A DNA stretch of 64,000 bases from Arthrobacter sp. cf158 (GTDB lineage: Bacteria > Actinomycetota > Actinomycetes > Actinomycetales > Micrococcaceae): the NCBI RefSeq assembly GCF_900106835.1, contig NZ_FNNR01000001.1, positions 347,182-411,181 on the forward strand. Reading direction: 5' to 3'. Below the pieces are notes generated by a model. That model worked only from the letters and a program-made list of their open reading frames with translations. It was not told where the DNA came from and did no database searches. This document shows, in pieces, positions 27,239-38,435 of the stretch. The stretch's first letter is position 1, and the number at the start of each line of letters is the position of its first letter. Position numbers and translations under genes: made by a program.

Positions 27239-27880
27239 CTAGCTCAGGACCGCCATCATGATCGCTATGAAGTGTGCCGCGAAGGCGAGCACGGTGAACG
27301 CATGGAACAGCTCGTGGAAGCCGAAGTGCTGAACACTGAAGTTTGGCTTCTTAAGGGCATAGAACACTGCGCCTGCGATGTACAGGGCGCCGCCGACGCA
27401 GATGAGGATCGCAGCGGGAGCGTTGGCGGCGAAGAACTGGGGCAGGTAGAACAACGCGCCGCAGCCCAAGGCGATGTAGACCGGGACGTACAGCCAGCGT
27501 GGTGCATGCGTCCAGAGCAGCCGGAACAGCACGCCAAGGATGGCACCAGACCAAATGAGCCATAACAGGGTGATGGCCGAGGACCGGTCCAAAAGGGACC
27601 AGGCCAAGGGCGTGTAGCTGCCGGCGATCACCAGCATGATGTTGGTGTGGTCCAGGCGTTTGAGCAGCATCCGGACCTTGGGGGACCAGTTTCCACGATG
27701 GTAAACGGCGCTTACCCCGAACAGGAGGAAACCTGTCAAGGCGTAGATGGCAGAGGTGATTTTGCGGTCTGTGGTGGGGGCAACTGTGACCAGGACAATG
27801 CCTGCAGCGAGTGCGAAAGGAGCGGCAACAGCGTGGATCCATCCGCGCCAGAGGGGCTTGGTTTCAAGGAGCTCGGCCAT
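27239..27880 (-). CDS. Hemolysin III family protein (PAQR superfamily)
   Basis: Seven-helix membrane protein, 213 aa. The PAQR metal site is visible: His in SAVYHRGNW after TM2, Asp/His in RLDHTNIMLVIAG, and HELFHAFTVLAFAAHF in the last helices. The fold is that of adiponectin-receptor-like hydrolases; bacterial TrhA members affect membrane fluidity, and the hemolysin name is historical. TATTCT on the minus strand (27887-27892) sits six bases before the ATG, with no SD. Convergent with the DUF255 gene, 28 bases apart. Confidence 0.88.
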   Translation of the reverse strand: MAELLETKPLWRGWIHAVAAPFALAAGIVLVTVAPTTDRKITSAIYALTGFLLFGVSAVYHRGNWSPKVRMLLKRLDHTNIMLVIAGSYTPLAWSLLDRSSAITLLWLIWSGAILGVLFRLLWTHAPRWLYVPVYIALGCGALFYLPQFFAANAPAAILICVGGALYIAGAVFYALKKPNFSVQHFGFHELFHAFTVLAFAAHFIAIMMAVLS

Positions 27881-28033
27881 GGTTCAAGAATAACCTACGT
27901 TCCGGTAAGTTACTGAGCGGTAACAAGCATCCGTGGGAATTTGACCGCCTACTGCACCGGCTCGACAGCTTGGGAAGGTAGCCTTGGATGTGCGCCGTCG
28001 TCGTATCAAGCAAGGAAGTCAGGTGAGAGTCCG

Positions 28034-28795
28034 GTGGAGCTGCCCGGTTTCCTCTATGGCTTTTACGAGCGCAAACTCCTGCGCTCCCTCAAGCAGGACC
28101 AGATCCCACGGCACATCGGCGTCATGGTGGACGGCAACCGTCGGTGGGCCCGGCAGTTCAATGCCCCCACCAGCCAGGGACATCAGGCCGGCGCCGACAA
28201 AATCCACGAATTCCTCGGCTGGTGCCAGGAGCTCGGCGTCAAAGTAGTGACGCTCTACATGCTCTCCACGGACAACATGAACCGCTCCGGTGAGGAGCTG
28301 GACCTGCTCATGGGCATCATCGCCAACACCATGGACCGCCTGGACGAAGACGAGGATGTCTCAGTCCACGCCATGGGCGCACCCGAGCTCCTTCCCGATT
28401 ACCTTGCCGACCGGCTCAACAAACTCACTGCGCGCACCCCGGTCCACGAAAAGATCCACGTGAACGTTGCGGTGGGCTATGGTGGCCGGCGCGAAATCGT
28501 CGACGCCGTGCGGGAACTCCTGCACGACGCCGTGGACAAAGGGCGCACCATGTCCGACGTCGCAGATGAACTTTCGGTGGACGACATCTCGCGTTTCCTC
28601 TATACCCGGGGCCAGCCGGATCCCGACCTCGTCATCCGGACCTCAGGCGAGCAGAGGCTCTCGGGCTTCCTCATGTGGCAAAGCGCCTACAGCGAGTTCT
28701 ACTTCTGCGAAGCCCTGTGGCCCGCCTTCCGGAAAGTCGATTTCCTGCGGGCGCTCAGGGATTACGCCGGACGCCAGCGCCGGTACGGAACCTAG
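28034..28795 (+). CDS. uppS: Isoprenyl transferase (cis-prenyl diphosphate synthase, UppS family)
   Basis: Z-type prenyltransferase elongating farnesyl or geranyl diphosphate with isopentenyl diphosphate. 253 aa from GTG 28034, the length normal for the family; the longer frame from 27941 contains the promoter-like TAGCCT near 27979. Catalytic D33 in [24 protein letters not shown]; and the C-terminal [20 protein letters not shown] signature. Its product feeds the lipid carrier for cell-wall glycans; actinobacteria often have two such enzymes, so chain length (short or C50) is open. Confidence 0.92.
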   Translation: MELPGFLYGFYERKLLRSLKQDQIPRHIGVMVDGNRRWARQFNAPTSQGHQAGADKIHEFLGWCQELGVKVVTLYMLSTDNMNRSGEELDLLMGIIANTMDRLDEDEDVSVHAMGAPELLPDYLADRLNKLTARTPVHEKIHVNVAVGYGGRREIVDAVRELLHDAVDKGRTMSDVADELSVDDISRFLYTRGQPDPDLVIRTSGEQRLSGFLMWQSAYSEFYFCEALWPAFRKVDFLRALRDYAGRQRRYGT

Positions 28796-28860
28796 AAGCG
28801 CTCCGGTTCATCAAAATTTAACGATCCGGACATACGACTTGCCGACGACGGATTGCGGAA

Positions 28861-29020
28861 ATGAATGTGCCGGGGATTACGTTAATCCCATCAGCAGGCA
28901 AAACCGCCCGCTGATCGGGGAGGCCAGTACATGGAGCGAACTATCGCACCAGTTACATGGGAGGCCACGCCCGGCCTTCCGGCCGAGCCGCTTCACCATT
29001 AGGCCGGGCGAACTGCCCGG
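28861..29020 (+). promoter_or_regulatory. Candidate structured leader of phoH with mutually exclusive helices
   Basis: Hairpins in order: 28873-28879/28883-28889 (loop CGT); 28890-28899/28906-28915 with one mismatch; CGGCC-TTCC-GGCCG at 28972-28985; CCGGGC-GAACT-GCCCGG at 29004-29020. The last two are incompatible with a perfect 10-bp pairing of 28968-28977 with 29001-29010. Two short ORFs lie in it: 28861-28914 (17 codons, weak SD) and 28931-29002. I do not recognise a known riboswitch class. Confidence 0.4.
28931..29002 (+). CDS. Possible 23-aa leader peptide upstream of phoH
   Basis: ATG at 28931 with a strong SD GGGGAGG (28917-28923) seven bases upstream; 23 codons (begins [10 protein letters not shown], ends EPLHH) and a TAG at 29000-29002. 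The stop directly abuts the hairpin at 29004-29020 that precedes the phoH SD. It has no TM segment. It may be a translated leader or a small partner protein; it may also be chance. Confidence 0.35.
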   Translation: MERTIAPVTWEATPGLPAEPLHH

Positions 29021-29033
29021 GGCTGGAGTCGAT

Positions 29034-30428
29034 GTGGCTATTTCTGAGCAACTGCCCGCAATGGTTTCCGACGGGGAAAGTGCAGCTACCTCTCGCACCA
29101 AGCGGGTCTCACAAAAAGGCCGGACCTCAACGTCCGCCACAGGCCGCAGCTACGTGATTGATACGTCAGTCCTGCTGTCCGATCCCCACGCGTTGTTGCG
29201 CTTCGCCGAGCACGAGGTCATTGTCCCCATCGTTGTCATCAGCGAACTGGAAGGAAAACGCCACGACCCCGAACTGGGCTACTTCGCCCGGAAAGCACTG
29301 CGGCTCCTGGACGACCTGAGGATTGAACACGGCGGTTTGGACCATTCCATCCCCATCGGAAAGGACGGCGGAATCCTCCGGGTGGAAATGAACCACATCT
29401 CACCGGAAGTCCTGCCCGCCGGATTCCGCGGAGGCGATAACGACAGCCGGATCCTGGCCGTTGCAAAGAACCTGGCAAACGAGGGCCACAACGTCACGGT
29501 CGTCTCCAAAGACCTCCCCATGCGTGTCAAAGCATCTGCCATGGGGCTGCAGGCTGACGAGTACCGCAACGAACTGGTTAAGGACTCCGGCTGGACCGGC
29601 ATGGCCGAGGTGGAAGCCAACGACGACGAAATCACCACCCTGTACGGCCATGAACCAGTGTTCATCCCTGCGGCCGCTGAACTTCCCGTCAACACAGGGC
29701 TGGTGCTCCTCTCCAACCGCGGTTCCGCGCTGGGCCGGGTAGGGGCTGACAAGCAGGTCCGCTTGGTCAAGGGCGATCGGGACGTCTTCGGACTCCACGG
29801 ACGTTCTGCCGAACAGCGGCTAGCCATCGATATGCTCATGGACCCGTCCGTCGGCATCGTCTCGATCGGCGGCCGTGCGGGCACGGGCAAATCCGCACTG
29901 GCCCTCTGCGCAGGCCTCGAAGCCGTCCTGGAACGGCGCGAACACCGCAAAGTGGTGGTCTTCCGTCCTCTGTACGCCGTCGGCGGCCAGGAACTCGGCT
30001 ACCTCCCCGGATCCGAATCCGAAAAAATGAACCCCTGGGCGCAGGCAGTCTTTGACACATTGGGTGCGCTGGTAAGCCAGGAAGTCGTGGAAGAAGTCAT
30101 GGACCGGGGCATGCTCGAAGTCCTGCCTCTGACCCATATCCGCGGACGGTCGCTGCACGACGCGTTTGTGATTGTGGACGAAGCCCAGTCCCTAGAGAAG
30201 AACGTCCTGCTGACCGTCATGAGCCGCATCGGACAGAACTCCAAGATCGTCCTCACCCACGATGTTGCACAGCGCGACAACCTCCGGGTGGGGCGGCACG
30301 ACGGCGTCGCGGCAGTGGTGGAGACACTCAAGGGACACCCGCTCTTTGGGCACATCACCCTGACCCGGTCCGAGCGGTCGCCGATTGCTGCCCTGGTGAC
30401 AGAGTTGCTCGAAGGGGCTGAAATCTAA
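29034..30428 (+). CDS. PhoH family protein with N-terminal PIN domain (PhoH2-type)
   Basis: PIN-PhoH fusion, 464 aa from GTG 29034 (GGAG five bases upstream). Residues 39-170 form a PIN ribonuclease domain with acidic residues D43 (YVIDTSVL), E71 (ISELEG), D135/D137 (GGDNDSR) and D160 (VSKDLP). The C-terminal P-loop ATPase has Walker [11 protein letters not shown] near residues 280-290 and Walker B VIVDEAQS. Mycobacterial PhoH2 proteins of this architecture unwind and cleave RNA. The frame is open far upstream but that stretch contains the structured leader and part of uppS in another frame. A long hairpin follows the stop. Confidence 0.9.
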   Translation: MAISEQLPAMVSDGESAATSRTKRVSQKGRTSTSATGRSYVIDTSVLLSDPHALLRFAEHEVIVPIVVISELEGKRHDPELGYFARKALRLLDDLRIEHGGLDHSIPIGKDGGILRVEMNHISPEVLPAGFRGGDNDSRILAVAKNLANEGHNVTVVSKDLPMRVKASAMGLQADEYRNELVKDSGWTGMAEVEANDDEITTLYGHEPVFIPAAAELPVNTGLVLLSNRGSALGRVGADKQVRLVKGDRDVFGLHGRSAEQRLAIDMLMDPSVGIVSIGGRAGTGKSALALCAGLEAVLERREHRKVVVFRPLYAVGGQELGYLPGSESEKMNPWAQAVFDTLGALVSQEVVEEVMDRGMLEVLPLTHIRGRSLHDAFVIVDEAQSLEKNVLLTVMSRIGQNSKIVLTHDVAQRDNLRVGRHDGVAAVVETLKGHPLFGHITLTRSERSPIAALVTELLEGAEI

Positions 30429-30451
30429 CTCCGTCGACGCCCTGCCCACCC

Positions 30452-30534
30452 AAAGGCGAAGGCCAGACATCCTCTGCGTGCTAGCTCGTTCCTCGCTTTT
30501 GACGCACGCTGCCGGATGCCTGGCCTTCGCCTTT
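30452..30534. terminator. Long decorated palindrome between phoH and acetyltransferase gene
   Basis: 83-base inverted repeat: 15-bp perfect outer stem (30452-30466 with 30520-30534), then CATCC/GGATG and GCGTGC/GCACGC inner helices around a loop with TAGCTCGTTCCTCGC. It ends in the stop codon of the convergent gene. It probably terminates in both directions; its core resembles the element at 40376-40459. Confidence 0.65.
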
Positions 30535-31199
30535 CAGTCACCCGCCGGAAGGTGCCCGATTCCGAGGTAGGAGGAAAAGGCTTCGTGGCCTTGGACGTGG
30601 AGGGTCCAGTCCGGGCGTTTGAAGGTGGTGGGGGTGAGGCGGACTTTTTGGACGTCTTGGACGGTATCGCCCCAGCCGTCGCGGAAGATGCCGTTTGGTT
30701 CGTAGCCCAGGCTGGTGGAGACGCCCAGGGATTGCCGGTTCCAGGCGGCCGCTTCGGATTCGGCCACCTCAGCGTTCAGGTAATCGAAGGCGTAACTCAC
30801 GACGGCGGCGCGCATCTCCTTGCCGAAGCCCTGGCCTTGTGCGGACTGCTTGAGCCACGAGCCCGTCCCGACTGTCTTGAGCGTCTGGAAGTTCTTGGCC
30901 GCGATGTCCTGGACTCCCAGGAACTCGTCGTGATGCCATATGGCCAACAGCAGCGTCCAGGATTCAGGCGTGAAGTTCGCCCGGCAGCGCCAGTACCACT
31001 GGGCCATGTTGGGAGCCAGCTCGTCCTCCGGCAACTCTGTCCACGGCGTGCTGAACGGGCTCTTCCCCGGCTCATGGACCCCGGAACGGGCTGCGGCCAC
31101 GGCGGCCGGGATGTCGGCGTCAAGAATGGGACGGATGGTCAACCTCGGGGTGGTGAGGGTGAGTCCGAACGGGGGCCAGATTTCTGCCAGCGATGTCAT
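30534..31199 (-). CDS. GNAT family N-acetyltransferase (RimJ/RimL type)
   Basis: 221-aa acetyltransferase of the RimJ/RimL-like group. N-terminal LTTPRLTIRPILDADIPAAV is the typical first strand-turn-helix; the acetyl-CoA pyrophosphate loop is SAQGQGFGKEMRAAV, in place of the usual QxxGxG/A; the segment AWNRQSLGVSTSLGYEPNG is the conserved NxxSxxVxxKLGF region. The acceptor is unknown. TAAGCT on the minus strand (31206-31211) lies six bases before the ATG, without SD. The stop codon lies in the phoH terminator palindrome. Confidence 0.85.
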   Translation of the reverse strand: MTSLAEIWPPFGLTLTTPRLTIRPILDADIPAAVAAARSGVHEPGKSPFSTPWTELPEDELAPNMAQWYWRCRANFTPESWTLLLAIWHHDEFLGVQDIAAKNFQTLKTVGTGSWLKQSAQGQGFGKEMRAAVVSYAFDYLNAEVAESEAAAWNRQSLGVSTSLGYEPNGIFRDGWGDTVQDVQKVRLTPTTFKRPDWTLHVQGHEAFSSYLGIGHLPAGD

Positions 31200-31270
31200 C
31201 GCCGTAGCTTAGCCCGGAGGCTGGGTTCAGGCGAGTCAAAGGCCGGTCCCAGCGCGTCTGTGGCCTCGTG

Positions 31271-32032
31271 CTAGGCGGCCGGGCCTATATCCCAGGAGAT
31301 GTGGCGGCGGACGTCCGTCAGGTTCATGGAATCGGCCAGGAAAAGGTCGTCCAGCATGTACTCGTCAACGCCCAGGATCTTGAGCCAGTGGCCTTTGCCG
31401 GACGAGTCCCCATCGAGACTCTGGCTGGCGACGCAAACTCCAGTACCGGCGTCGATCCTGATGAGGGTCCTGCCGGGATGGGCCAGAGGCGCTGCCGGAT
31501 CAGAGGCAACGTATGTTCGGCTGGGCGTGACGATCGTTTCCAAGGCAAGGCGGCCTTCATGGTCAACTTCCCGGGGCTGCTCCAGGAACACGCGGTTGGT
31601 ATCCGGGAATTCCAAAGGCACAGGTGCGTTGCCGGCGAGTTCCACCGGATCCAATGCCGCAGCCAGCCGGCCGTTGCCGAAGGAAGGCTCCCCGTAGGCC
31701 GCCTCCGGGCGTCGGCGGACCAGGCCGGCATCGTCATAGACCGGGGTTACCAAGTGCGCCGGAAGCAACCACGAACGCCGTGTGGCACTGACGTACAGAT
31801 CGTCCCGGGAGTCGTTGATACCGGTGGTGCTGTGCAGCAACTGGCCGTCCGGTGTTTCCAGACGGAGCGCTCCCGGTCGGCGAAGCCATGCGCGTACCAT
31901 GCTGGCGCCAGTCCCTGGCCGCTCAAGGTACTCGAAGCGGAGACTCGTCCATTTCCATGGTGAAGAACGGCAAAGATTCCGGAAAGTGGAGGACAAGTCG
32001 AAAGCCGGTCCTCCTGCACTGTAGCGCCCCAT
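31271..32032 (-). CDS. Hypothetical protein, no family recognised
   Basis: 253 aa from the ATG at 32032, chosen because TAAACT on the minus strand (32039-32044) is exactly six bases upstream; a GTG at 32038 would overlap that spacing. The protein is soluble with no signal peptide, mixed alpha/beta composition, and Arg-rich near residues 45-60 (RAWLRRPGALRLE). It has several D/E-W-rich segments (KILGVDEYMLDDLFLADSM) and no motif I can name. It is divergent from the prepilin peptidase gene with 61 bases between starts, so the two may be co-regulated. Coding-like codon use supports a real gene. Confidence 0.6.
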   Translation of the reverse strand: MGRYSAGGPAFDLSSTFRNLCRSSPWKWTSLRFEYLERPGTGASMVRAWLRRPGALRLETPDGQLLHSTTGINDSRDDLYVSATRRSWLLPAHLVTPVYDDAGLVRRRPEAAYGEPSFGNGRLAAALDPVELAGNAPVPLEFPDTNRVFLEQPREVDHEGRLALETIVTPSRTYVASDPAAPLAHPGRTLIRIDAGTGVCVASQSLDGDSSGKGHWLKILGVDEYMLDDLFLADSMNLTDVRRHISWDIGPAA

Positions 32033-32093
32033 ATCCACAGTTTACCTACGCCTTCAAGCAGGTTAGGCGGCCAAAGCGGGATAGCATCCGAGA

Positions 32094-32639
32094 GTGATCC
32101 GACGACTCTCCGACCTTTGGGATGCCAGCCCGCTGGGCTTCTGGCTGGTGGTGGCCGCGTGCCTGTACTTTCTGGTGATGGCGGTCCGTCTCACGGTCAT
32201 CGACGTCCGGAGCCACCTGCTGCCCAACCGCATCGTGTTCCCGTCGTATGCGGTGGCCGGGGTGCTCCTTCTGGCCGCGGCGCTGGTGGGGTTTTTTGCT
32301 GATGCCGCTGCCCCGGTTGGCGCCGCATTGTTCGGCATTCCTGGCCTGCGTGTCCTTGCAGGAGGCGCAGTCCTTTGGCTGTTCTACTTTGTGCTGAGGT
32401 TCATTTACCCGCCGGGGATGGGATTCGGGGACGTCAAGCTCGCCGGAGTGTTGGGACTGTACCTGGGCTACCTGGGCTGGGGACATCTTTTCGCAGGGAC
32501 GTTCGCGGCCTTCCTGCTGGGTGGGCTGTGGAGCCTGGCCATCTTGGTGGCCCGGAGAGGCACGTTAGGCTCGGCCATCCCGTTCGGCCCGTTCATGTTG
32601 GCAGGCGCCGCGACCGCGATGGTCTTCCTGCCTGCGTAG
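32094..32639 (+). CDS. A24 family prepilin peptidase (short, TadV/CpaA-like)
   Basis: Membrane aspartyl protease that cleaves the leader of type IV prepilins, 181 aa with about six TM helices. Catalytic D37 (TVIDVRSHLLPN) and D113 in the GxGD-type GMGFGDVKL motif are both present. It lacks the N-terminal methyltransferase domain and Cys motif of PilD. GTG start with TAGCAT (32082-32087) six bases upstream, so probably leaderless. No pilin or Tad cluster is within the window, so it acts in trans on genes elsewhere. Confidence 0.87.
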   Translation: MIRRLSDLWDASPLGFWLVVAACLYFLVMAVRLTVIDVRSHLLPNRIVFPSYAVAGVLLLAAALVGFFADAAAPVGAALFGIPGLRVLAGGAVLWLFYFVLRFIYPPGMGFGDVKLAGVLGLYLGYLGWGHLFAGTFAAFLLGGLWSLAILVARRGTLGSAIPFGPFMLAGAATAMVFLPA

Positions 32640-32763
32640 CTCCCTCTGCAGGACCAACTGCGGCCAAATTGCAACGCTCCCCGTATTCTCGCTGTTCACC
32701 GCGGTGCGGCATGCTTGGCCCAGAAGTGTTCTGACGAGCCTGAGGGTGCCGGGAGAGGTTGCG

Positions 32764-33264
32764 ATGCAGCGGATCGGGATAACGGTCATCATGGGAGTGC
32801 TCACAGCCAGCACCGCCCTGCTGAACGGATGCGCGCAGGCAGGCAGCGGCACCTCCGTGCCGGCGCCGTCAGACATCACGTCGAACACCGCCCAGCAACC
32901 GGTCATGTCCTGCGGGACTCCGCTGGGCTGCTCCAAGTTCACTTCCGTGCGGGGGAGCGATGCTGCAGGAGATGTAGCGTGGCTCGGCACTCATCCGCTA
33001 AAGGTGAGCTCGACGCGTGCCGACGGAGAGTGGATCTTGAACGTTGGGACACCCTGCAACTATCTACAGGTGGAAGTTTCGGTCAGCGGTGACATCCTGA
33101 CGCCGGGCTGGCGGACGGCCACCGACCGCGGCTGCGAGGAGCCAACGGGCAGCTACCAGGCCTGGACGGAGAAGCTCTTCGAGCAGCCCGTTCAGTGGAA
33201 GCTCGACGGCGATACCCTCATCTTGAGCAACTCACACGCAACGATTGAACTGAAGGAAAACTGA
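32764..33264 (+). CDS. Putative META-domain-like lipoprotein
   Basis: 166 aa from ATG 32764, which has GGGAGAGG upstream; the longer frame from 32704 lacks a signal peptide at its start. Signal peptide ends ALLNGC with lipidated C23. The mature part has the META/HslJ-like pattern: an internal GEWILNVGTPCNYLQ strand, a Cys pair (PCNYL and DRGCEEP), and the closing W-x-L-x-GDTLILSN segment. The family is linked to heat-shock and novobiocin resistance in E. coli, but the role here is unknown. It lies 2 nt upstream of a Nudix gene and likely shares its transcript. Confidence 0.7.
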   Translation: MQRIGITVIMGVLTASTALLNGCAQAGSGTSVPAPSDITSNTAQQPVMSCGTPLGCSKFTSVRGSDAAGDVAWLGTHPLKVSSTRADGEWILNVGTPCNYLQVEVSVSGDILTPGWRTATDRGCEEPTGSYQAWTEKLFEQPVQWKLDGDTLILSNSHATIELKEN

Positions 33265-33266
33265 CC

Positions 33267-33743
33267 ATGGGTGCACCGGATTTTGTGCTCAAACTGCGGG
33301 AAAAGATCGGTAACGACCCCCTGTGGCTTCCTGCCGTGCGGGGCGTGGTCTTCGACGACGACGGCAGGGTATTGCTGGGCCAACGCGCCGACAACGGTCA
33401 CTGGACCCTCATCACCGGAATGCTGGAGCCCGGCGAACACCCAGCGCCCGGGCTGGTGCGGGAAATCTTTGAGGAAACTGCGGTGGTGGCCGAAACGGAG
33501 CGGATCATCGGCGTCGGAGTTGTGGGTCCGGTGACCTTCCCCAACGGCGACGTGTGCGACTTCCTGGACATCACGTTCCGCTGCAGGTACGTATCGGGAG
33601 AAGCCACGGTGAACGACGACGAATCACTGGCCGTAGGGTGGTTTGCCTTGGATGACCTGCCGGACATGAGTGCCGGAAATCTTGAGGCCATCAGGCTTGC
33701 CACGGAGCCCGAAGGCCCCGTGGCATACCAATTGGAGGACTAG
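33267..33743 (+). CDS. NUDIX hydrolase
   Basis: 158-aa Nudix pyrophosphatase. The Nudix box spans about residues 51-73, with G51, E57, R65-E66 and E69-E70 all in place; the usual Gly after the EE pair is Ala (EETAVV). It should hydrolyse a nucleoside diphosphate linked to another moiety; the substrate is not readable. SD AAGGAAA precedes the ATG. Its TAG is one base from the end of the convergent MFS gene, and I see no terminator between them. Confidence 0.87.
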   Translation: MGAPDFVLKLREKIGNDPLWLPAVRGVVFDDDGRVLLGQRADNGHWTLITGMLEPGEHPAPGLVREIFEETAVVAETERIIGVGVVGPVTFPNGDVCDFLDITFRCRYVSGEATVNDDESLAVGWFALDDLPDMSAGNLEAIRLATEPEGPVAYQLED

Positions 33744-36076
<2,333 letters not shown>

Positions 36077-36094
<18 letters not shown>

Positions 36095-36131
36095 AAAGTA
36101 AAGTTTTGCACTCTCAACTGGAAAGTGCAAA
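36077..36131 (-). promoter_or_regulatory. Likely operator of the TetR-MFS operon
   Basis: TTTGCACTCTC (36105-36115) and GAAAGTGCAAA (36121-36131) form an 11-bp inverted repeat with one mismatch. A further TTTGCACT half-site overlaps the first codons at about 36078-36085. Confidence 0.6.
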
Positions 36132-36166
36132 AAGATAGCAATGTGCCGTTGATCATAGTTCCGGGT

Positions 36167-36214
36167 ACGACGACGGCCGGTACCTTTCCTGCGAAAGGTA
36201 CCGGCCGTCGTCGT
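36167..36214 (-). terminator. Terminator after fumC
   Basis: Perfect 22-bp inverted repeat (36167-36188 with 36193-36214), four-base loop CTGC; among the strongest hairpins in the window. Confidence 0.85.
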
Positions 36215-36236
36215 GCTCTAAGTTTTAGACCAGAGG

Positions 36237-37664
36237 TCAGGCCTTGTGGGCCGGGGATGTCATGGTGGTGACGTCCAGGGCCTTGTCCAGATCGGCCTCG
36301 GAAACCTGGCCTTCGCCTTCGCCGACGAAGCCGAGCTTCTCGGTGGCCTGGCGGATGGTCAGGCCCTCCTTGACGGCGATCTTGGCGATCTTTGCTGCGT
36401 TTTCGTAACCGATGTACTTGTTCAGCGGCGTCACGATGGACGGGGAAGCCTCGGCCAGGAAGCGGGCGCGCTCCACGTTGGCGGTGATGCCGTCGATCAT
36501 CTTGTCGGCCATGACGCGGCTGGTGTTGGCCAGCAGGCGGATGGACTCAAGAAGGTTTGCGGCCATGACAGGGATGCCGACGTTCAGTTCGAACGCGCCG
36601 TTGGTGCCGGACCAGGCGATGGTGGTGTCGTTGCCGATGACCTGGGCGCAGGCCATGATCGAGGCTTCGCAGATAACCGGGTTGACCTTGCCCGGCATGA
36701 TGGACGAGCCCGGCTGGAGATCCGGAATGGCAATTTCGCCCAGGCCCGTGTTGGGGCCAGAGCCCATCCAGCGGAGGTCGTTGTTGATCTTCATGAACGA
36801 GATTGCGATGTTGCGCAGCTGGCTGGAGCCCTCGATCAGGCCGTCGCGGTTTGCCTGTGCCTCGAAGTGGTCGCGCGCTTCGGTGAGGGGCAGGCCGGTG
36901 TCCGCGGCGAGGAGCTCGATGACGCGCTCCGGGAACCCGGCCGGAGTGTTGATGCCCGTGCCCACGGCGGTGCCGCCGAGGGGGACCTCAGCGACGCGGG
37001 GGAGGGAGGCATTGATGCGCTCGATGCCGTAGCGGACCTGGGCAGCGTAGCCACCAAACTCCTGGCCCAGCATGACGGGGGTGGCATCCATGAGGTGCGT
37101 GCGGCCGGACTTGACGACGTCCTTGAACTCCACAGCCTTGCGGTCCAGGGATGCAGCCAAGTACTCCAGCGCCGGGATCAAATCGTTGATCAGGGCCGAG
37201 GTGGCGGCAACGTGAACGGACGTGGGGAAGACGTCGTTGGAGGACTGCGAAGCGTTCACGTGGTCATTCGGGTGGACAACTTTGTCACTCCCGGCAGCGG
37301 CCAGGGCGCGCGATGCGAGCTCTGCGATGACCTCGTTGGTGTTCATGTTGGAGGACGTACCCGAGCCGGTCTGGAAGACGTCAATCGGGAAGTCGCCGTC
37401 GTACTTGCCAGTGGCAACCTCATCGGCAGCAGCGGCGATGGCCTCGGCGAGCTCGCCGTCGAGCACCCCCAGTTCGGCGTTCGCCAGTGCGGCTGCCTTC
37501 TTGACGCGGGCAAGGGCCTCGATATGGGTGCGCTCAAGCGTCTTGCCGGAGATCGGGAAGTTCTCCACAGCACGCTGCGTCTGGGCGCGGTACAGGGCGT
37601 TCACGGGGACGCGAACTTCGCCCATCGTGTCATGTTCAATACGGAACTCAGTGGTGGAAGTCAT
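36237..37664 (-). CDS. fumC: Class II fumarate hydratase
   Basis: Oxygen-stable, iron-free fumarase of the aspartase/fumarase superfamily, 475 aa, converting fumarate to malate in the TCA cycle. The superfamily signature [11 protein letters not shown] carries the catalytic Ser loop; [13 protein letters not shown] and the [14 protein letters not shown] regions that bind substrate are intact. Homotetramer expected. TAAGCT on the minus strand (37671-37676) is six bases before the ATG. It follows the carbonic anhydrase gene on the same strand by about 90 bases and ends in a very strong hairpin. Confidence 0.95.
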   Translation of the reverse strand: MTSTTEFRIEHDTMGEVRVPVNALYRAQTQRAVENFPISGKTLERTHIEALARVKKAAALANAELGVLDGELAEAIAAAADEVATGKYDGDFPIDVFQTGSGTSSNMNTNEVIAELASRALAAAGSDKVVHPNDHVNASQSSNDVFPTSVHVAATSALINDLIPALEYLAASLDRKAVEFKDVVKSGRTHLMDATPVMLGQEFGGYAAQVRYGIERINASLPRVAEVPLGGTAVGTGINTPAGFPERVIELLAADTGLPLTEARDHFEAQANRDGLIEGSSQLRNIAISFMKINNDLRWMGSGPNTGLGEIAIPDLQPGSSIMPGKVNPVICEASIMACAQVIGNDTTIAWSGTNGAFELNVGIPVMAANLLESIRLLANTSRVMADKMIDGITANVERARFLAEASPSIVTPLNKYIGYENAAKIAKIAVKEGLTIRQATEKLGFVGEGEGQVSEADLDKALDVTTMTSPAHKA

Positions 37665-37751
37665 GGGGCTAGCTTATGGCGATTGGGCGCCGCACAGAAA
37701 ACCCGAAGGGGAGTGCTACGTGCTCCGGCGCTGGGGCCGGAGCACGGCCTC

Positions 37752-38366
37752 CTAGAGCTTGCCGATCCCGGAAACGAGGGCTGCGCGGCCCTCATCGAGC
37801 TTGTAGGACAGGCCGATGACAGCAACGCGGCCGTCGTCGATGGCGTCGGAAATCACACGCGAGCTGTCAGCCAGGCGGGCCGCAGTTTGCTTGACGTGCT
37901 CCACCACCATGTCGTTGACGTCGTCCTGGTCATTGCGCTTGGCCGTCAATACCGACGGTGTAATGCGCTCGACGAGGTCGCGGATGAAGCCGGGAGGCAT
38001 CTCGCCGGTTTCAACGGCGGCCTTGGTGGCCTTGACGGCACCACAGCTGTCATGGCCCAGGATGACGATCAACGGAACACGAAGTTCGCTGATGCTGTAC
38101 TCGAGGGAGCCAAGAACGGCATCGTCAATGACCTGGCCGGCCGTACGGACCACGAAGGCATCGCCCAGTCCGAGGTCGAAGATAATTTCCGCAGCGAGAC
38201 GGGAATCCGAGCAGCCGAAGATCACGGCAAAGGGATTCTGGTTCTCAATGAGGGAAGATCGTCGCGAAGCATCCTGGTTGGGGTGCAGGGATTCGCCGGA
38301 GACAAAACGTTCGTTACCCTCGCGGAGACGGCGCCACGCCAGGGCTGGAGTCAGGTAAGTAGGCAC
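37752..38366 (-). CDS. Beta-class carbonic anhydrase
   Basis: Zinc enzyme hydrating CO2 to bicarbonate, 204 aa. Zn ligands C52 (FGCSDSR), H105 and C108 (GHDSCGAVKA), with the D54-R56 dyad, are all present. The region GDAFVVRTAGQVIDD matches the family. GTG start; a TAAAGT hexamer lies seven bases upstream on the minus strand, suggesting a start with almost no leader. It would provide bicarbonate for carboxylases. Confidence 0.93.
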   Translation of the reverse strand: MPTYLTPALAWRRLREGNERFVSGESLHPNQDASRRSSLIENQNPFAVIFGCSDSRLAAEIIFDLGLGDAFVVRTAGQVIDDAVLGSLEYSISELRVPLIVILGHDSCGAVKATKAAVETGEMPPGFIRDLVERITPSVLTAKRNDQDDVNDMVVEHVKQTAARLADSSRVISDAIDDGRVAVIGLSYKLDEGRAALVSGIGKL

Positions 38367-38435
38367 GAGCCTTACTTTACGTCGCAGAGGATGCAGTCTG
38401 TGAAACTGTTGCGCCGGGTGAGGCGGACGGCTGGG

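Noticed and set aside
28467..29033. Long in-frame N-terminal extension of the PhoH protein
   Set aside because: It begins inside uppS in another frame and runs through the hairpin-rich leader; the GTG at 29034 has an SD and gives a family-like length.
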